This document shows positions 5,600 to 6,933 of a stretch of 6,933 nt of DNA, one piece after another. How positions within the stretch are numbered: the stretch's first letter is position 1; each line of letters opens with the position of its first letter. Source of the DNA: Gemmatimonadota bacterium (GTDB lineage Bacteria > Gemmatimonadota > Gemmatimonadetes > Longimicrobiales > RSA9); the NCBI GenBank assembly GCA_012027055.1, contig VEPF01000057.1, positions 428 to 7,360 on the forward strand. The letters are read 5' to 3'. The notes under the pieces were generated by a model that was given only the letters and a program-made list of their open reading frames with translations, was not told the DNA's origin and did not search any database. Both the position numbers and the translations under genes were made by a program.

Positions 5600-5965
5600 A
5601 TGCGATCGCTCGCGGTGGTGTTCAAGGCATTATCGGACGAGACCCGGCTGACCATCATGGCGCTGGTGCTCAGGCACGACCACCTCTGCGTCTGCGAGGT
5701 CGAGCAGATCCTGGGCATCACCCAGTCCAAGGCTTCGCGCCACCTGCGATACCTGCGCGCGGCCGGCGTGCTCGAGGACCAGCGGGACGGACTGATCGTG
5801 AACTACCGGCTCCCCGCCGCTCCGGATGCGCGCGTGGCAGCGGTGCTGGACGCGCTTCGGGAGACGCTGGCCGAGCGCTCCGTGCCGGACGCTCGGCAGC
5901 TCCTGGTGCAGCTCCGGGCGGCGCGTGCGGAGGGCCGGCTGCAACCTGCCGGGCAATCCGGATGA
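5600..5965 (+). CDS. arsR: ArsR/SmtB-family metalloid- or metal-responsive repressor
   Basis: The 121-residue winged-helix protein should be a homodimeric, cytosolic repressor that leaves DNA when it binds its inducer. The N-terminal helix carries VVFKALSDETRLTIMALVL. It is followed by HDHLCVCEVEQILGI, with Cys30 and Cys32 in the CVC arrangement at the start of the alpha-3 helix used by arsenic-type ArsR proteins for As(III)/Sb(III). The recognition helix is TQSKASRHLRYLRAAGV, and the wing LEDQRDGLIVNYRLP. After about residue 75 comes an Ala/Arg/Leu-rich helical tail with no cysteine, so the BigR/SqrR persulfide-sensor type, which uses two distant cysteines, is unlikely. The start is secure: AGGAGG at 5588-5593, six bases before the ATG. 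Its stop overlaps the start of the permease gene, so the two form an operon. Inducer identity (arsenite, antimonite or another thiophilic metal) is inferred from the motif. Confidence 0.9.
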   Translation: MRSLAVVFKALSDETRLTIMALVLRHDHLCVCEVEQILGITQSKASRHLRYLRAAGVLEDQRDGLIVNYRLPAAPDARVAAVLDALRETLAERSVPDARQLLVQLRAARAEGRLQPAGQSG

Positions 5966-6933
5966 CGGGCCCGGGCAGGAGCCTGCCGGTCATGGCGGTG
6001 CCGGCCCCGCGGGAGCTGCCCCGGCCTGCTGTGCCGGAGCCGGGCGGGGCGCGGCGGGAGTGGCTGTGGACGGGCCTGGCAGCCTCGCTCTGGGGCGGCC
6101 TGTACCTGGCCATCAATCCGCTCTCCGCATGGCTGGCGGGCAGCGTGCTCCGCCTGCCGGCCCGGAGCCGTATCGGTGCGGCCGTTCGGTTCTTCCTCTT
6201 CGAGGCGCCGAAGGTGCTGCTGCTGCTGGTGGCGGTGATCTTCGTCGTCGGCATAATCCGCACGTTCTTCACGCCGGAGCGAACCCGGGCCCTGCTGGCG
6301 GGCCGCCGCGCGGCCGCGGGCAACGTGCTCGCGGCCCTGCTCGGGATCGTGACGCCGTTCTGCTCCTGCTCCGCGGTGCCGCTGTTCATCGGCTTCGTGG
6401 AGAGCGGCGTGCCGCTGGGGGTCACGTTCTCGTTCCTGATCGCCGCGCCCATGATCAACGAGGTGGCGGTGGTGCTGCTGTTCGGGCTGGTCGGTCCGGG
6501 CGTCACGGCGCTGTACGTCGGGACCGGGCTGGTGATCGCCATCGTTTCGGGGTGGGTGATCGGCCGGCTGCGACTGGAGCGCCACGTCGAGCGCTGGGTG
6601 TACTCGGTGAAAGTGGGCCCGTCGGCCCCGGGATCGGAGCTGAGCACCTCGCAGCGGTTGCGCGCGGGGGCGGCCGCGGTGCGGGAGATCGTGGGCAAGG
6701 TCTGGCCGTACGTCGTTGCCGGCATCGCGGTCGGTGCCGGGATTCACGGGTACCTGCCAGAGCGGGCGCTCGCGGGCATCCTCGGGAAAGGCGCCTGGTG
6801 GGCGGTGCCGGTGGCGGTGCTGATCGGCGTCCCCATGTACTCGAATGCGGCCGGCCTCGTCCCGGTCGTGCAGGCGCTACTCGGCAAGGGGGCCGCGCTG
6901 GGGTCGGTCCTGGCATTCATGATGGCCGTCCCC
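5962..6933 (+). CDS. PF03773 (DUF318/ArsP-like) permease, 3' truncated by window
   Basis: The frame is open from ATG 5962 through 324 codons to the right edge. The ATG overlaps the arsR stop (ATGA), indicating translational coupling. A Pro/Arg-rich cytoplasmic N-terminus (about 1-33) precedes hydrophobic helices at about 35-62, 74-102, 118-145, 151-175, 180-202, 245-262 and 279-300. The key segment is LLGIVTPFCSCSAVPLFIGF, with Cys134 and Cys136 in a membrane helix, then GVPLGVTFSFLIAAPMINEV. This is the signature of the DUF318/ArsP permease superfamily. A second-half element, GVPMYSNAAGLVPVVQALLG, is present, and the protein runs off at LAFMMAVP. ArsP homologues export trivalent organoarsenicals; this subgroup, often beside arsR, has no assured substrate. 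Efflux of a thiophilic metalloid is the best guess. An internal Met11 is an alternative start, but the overlap favours 5962. Confidence 0.85.
   Translation, partial: MTGPGRSLPVMAVPAPRELPRPAVPEPGGARREWLWTGLAASLWGGLYLAINPLSAWLAGSVLRLPARSRIGAAVRFFLFEAPKVLLLLVAVIFVVGIIRTFFTPERTRALLAGRRAAAGNVLAALLGIVTPFCSCSAVPLFIGFVESGVPLGVTFSFLIAAPMINEVAVVLLFGLVGPGVTALYVGTGLVIAIVSGWVIGRLRLERHVERWVYSVKVGPSAPGSELSTSQRLRAGAAAVREIVGKVWPYVVAGIAVGAGIHGYLPERALAGILGKGAWWAVPVAVLIGVPMYSNAAGLVPVVQALLGKGAALGSVLAFMMAVP

Noticed and set aside
5718..6916. Overlapping minus-strand frames opposite arsR and the permease
   Set aside because: Pro/Arg/Ser-rich shadows; the plus strand carries a continuous membrane protein with the TPFCSCSAVP signature.
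1..6933. tRNA, rRNA, CRISPR array, insertion sequence or toxin-antitoxin pair
   Set aside because: I scanned both strands and found no cloverleaf, regular repeat-spacer pattern, transposase or small paired frames that support any of these.

Overview
The window is about 6.9 kb of very GC-rich bacterial chromosome. I judge it near 70% G+C by eye, with strongly GC-biased third codon positions. Genes are tightly packed, with clear AGGAGG-type Shine-Dalgarno sites and one GTG start. The gene content and the vertebrate-like fused FtcD would suit a high-GC environmental lineage such as Gemmatimonadota or a relative. Nothing in the window fixes the taxon, so that is only a guess. There are no tRNA or rRNA genes, CRISPR arrays, insertion sequences or phage genes.

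Layout. (1) Bases 2-352, plus strand: the C-terminal half of a TauE/SafE-type membrane exporter, cut by the left edge. (2) 465-2117, plus: ftcD, a fused glutamate formimidoyltransferase / formimidoyl-THF cyclodeaminase, the last steps of histidine breakdown. (3) 2118-2308: a convergent intergenic region rich in inverted repeats. (4) 2309-3754, minus: pepD, an M20-family Xaa-His dipeptidase. (5) 3828-4781, minus: a two-domain VOC (glyoxalase-fold) ring-cleaving dioxygenase of the MhqO/PcpA type. It is probably transcribed ahead of pepD from a promoter at about 4855-4882 that carries a palindromic operator-like site. (6) 4987-5412, minus: a DUF302 protein. (7) 5413-5599: a divergent control region with AT-rich islands. 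(8) 5600-5965, plus: an ArsR-family repressor with a CVC metal or metalloid motif. (9) 5962 to the right edge, plus: a PF03773 (DUF318/ArsP-like) permease, translationally coupled to arsR by an ATGA overlap and truncated by the window.

How the genes fit together. The right side looks like an ArsR-controlled stress or efflux module: arsR plus permease, with DUF302 divergent from it. The middle has a thiol- or quinone-type detoxification dioxygenase under what looks like a MarR-like operator. The left side pairs two genes linked to histidine: PepD can release histidine from dipeptides, and FtcD finishes histidine catabolism and returns a one-carbon unit to folate. All proteins fall in known families. 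I see no convincing new multi-gene system. The most original signals are regulatory: three operator-like sites, a structured convergent intergenic region, and a hairpin that would hide the pepD ribosome-binding site.
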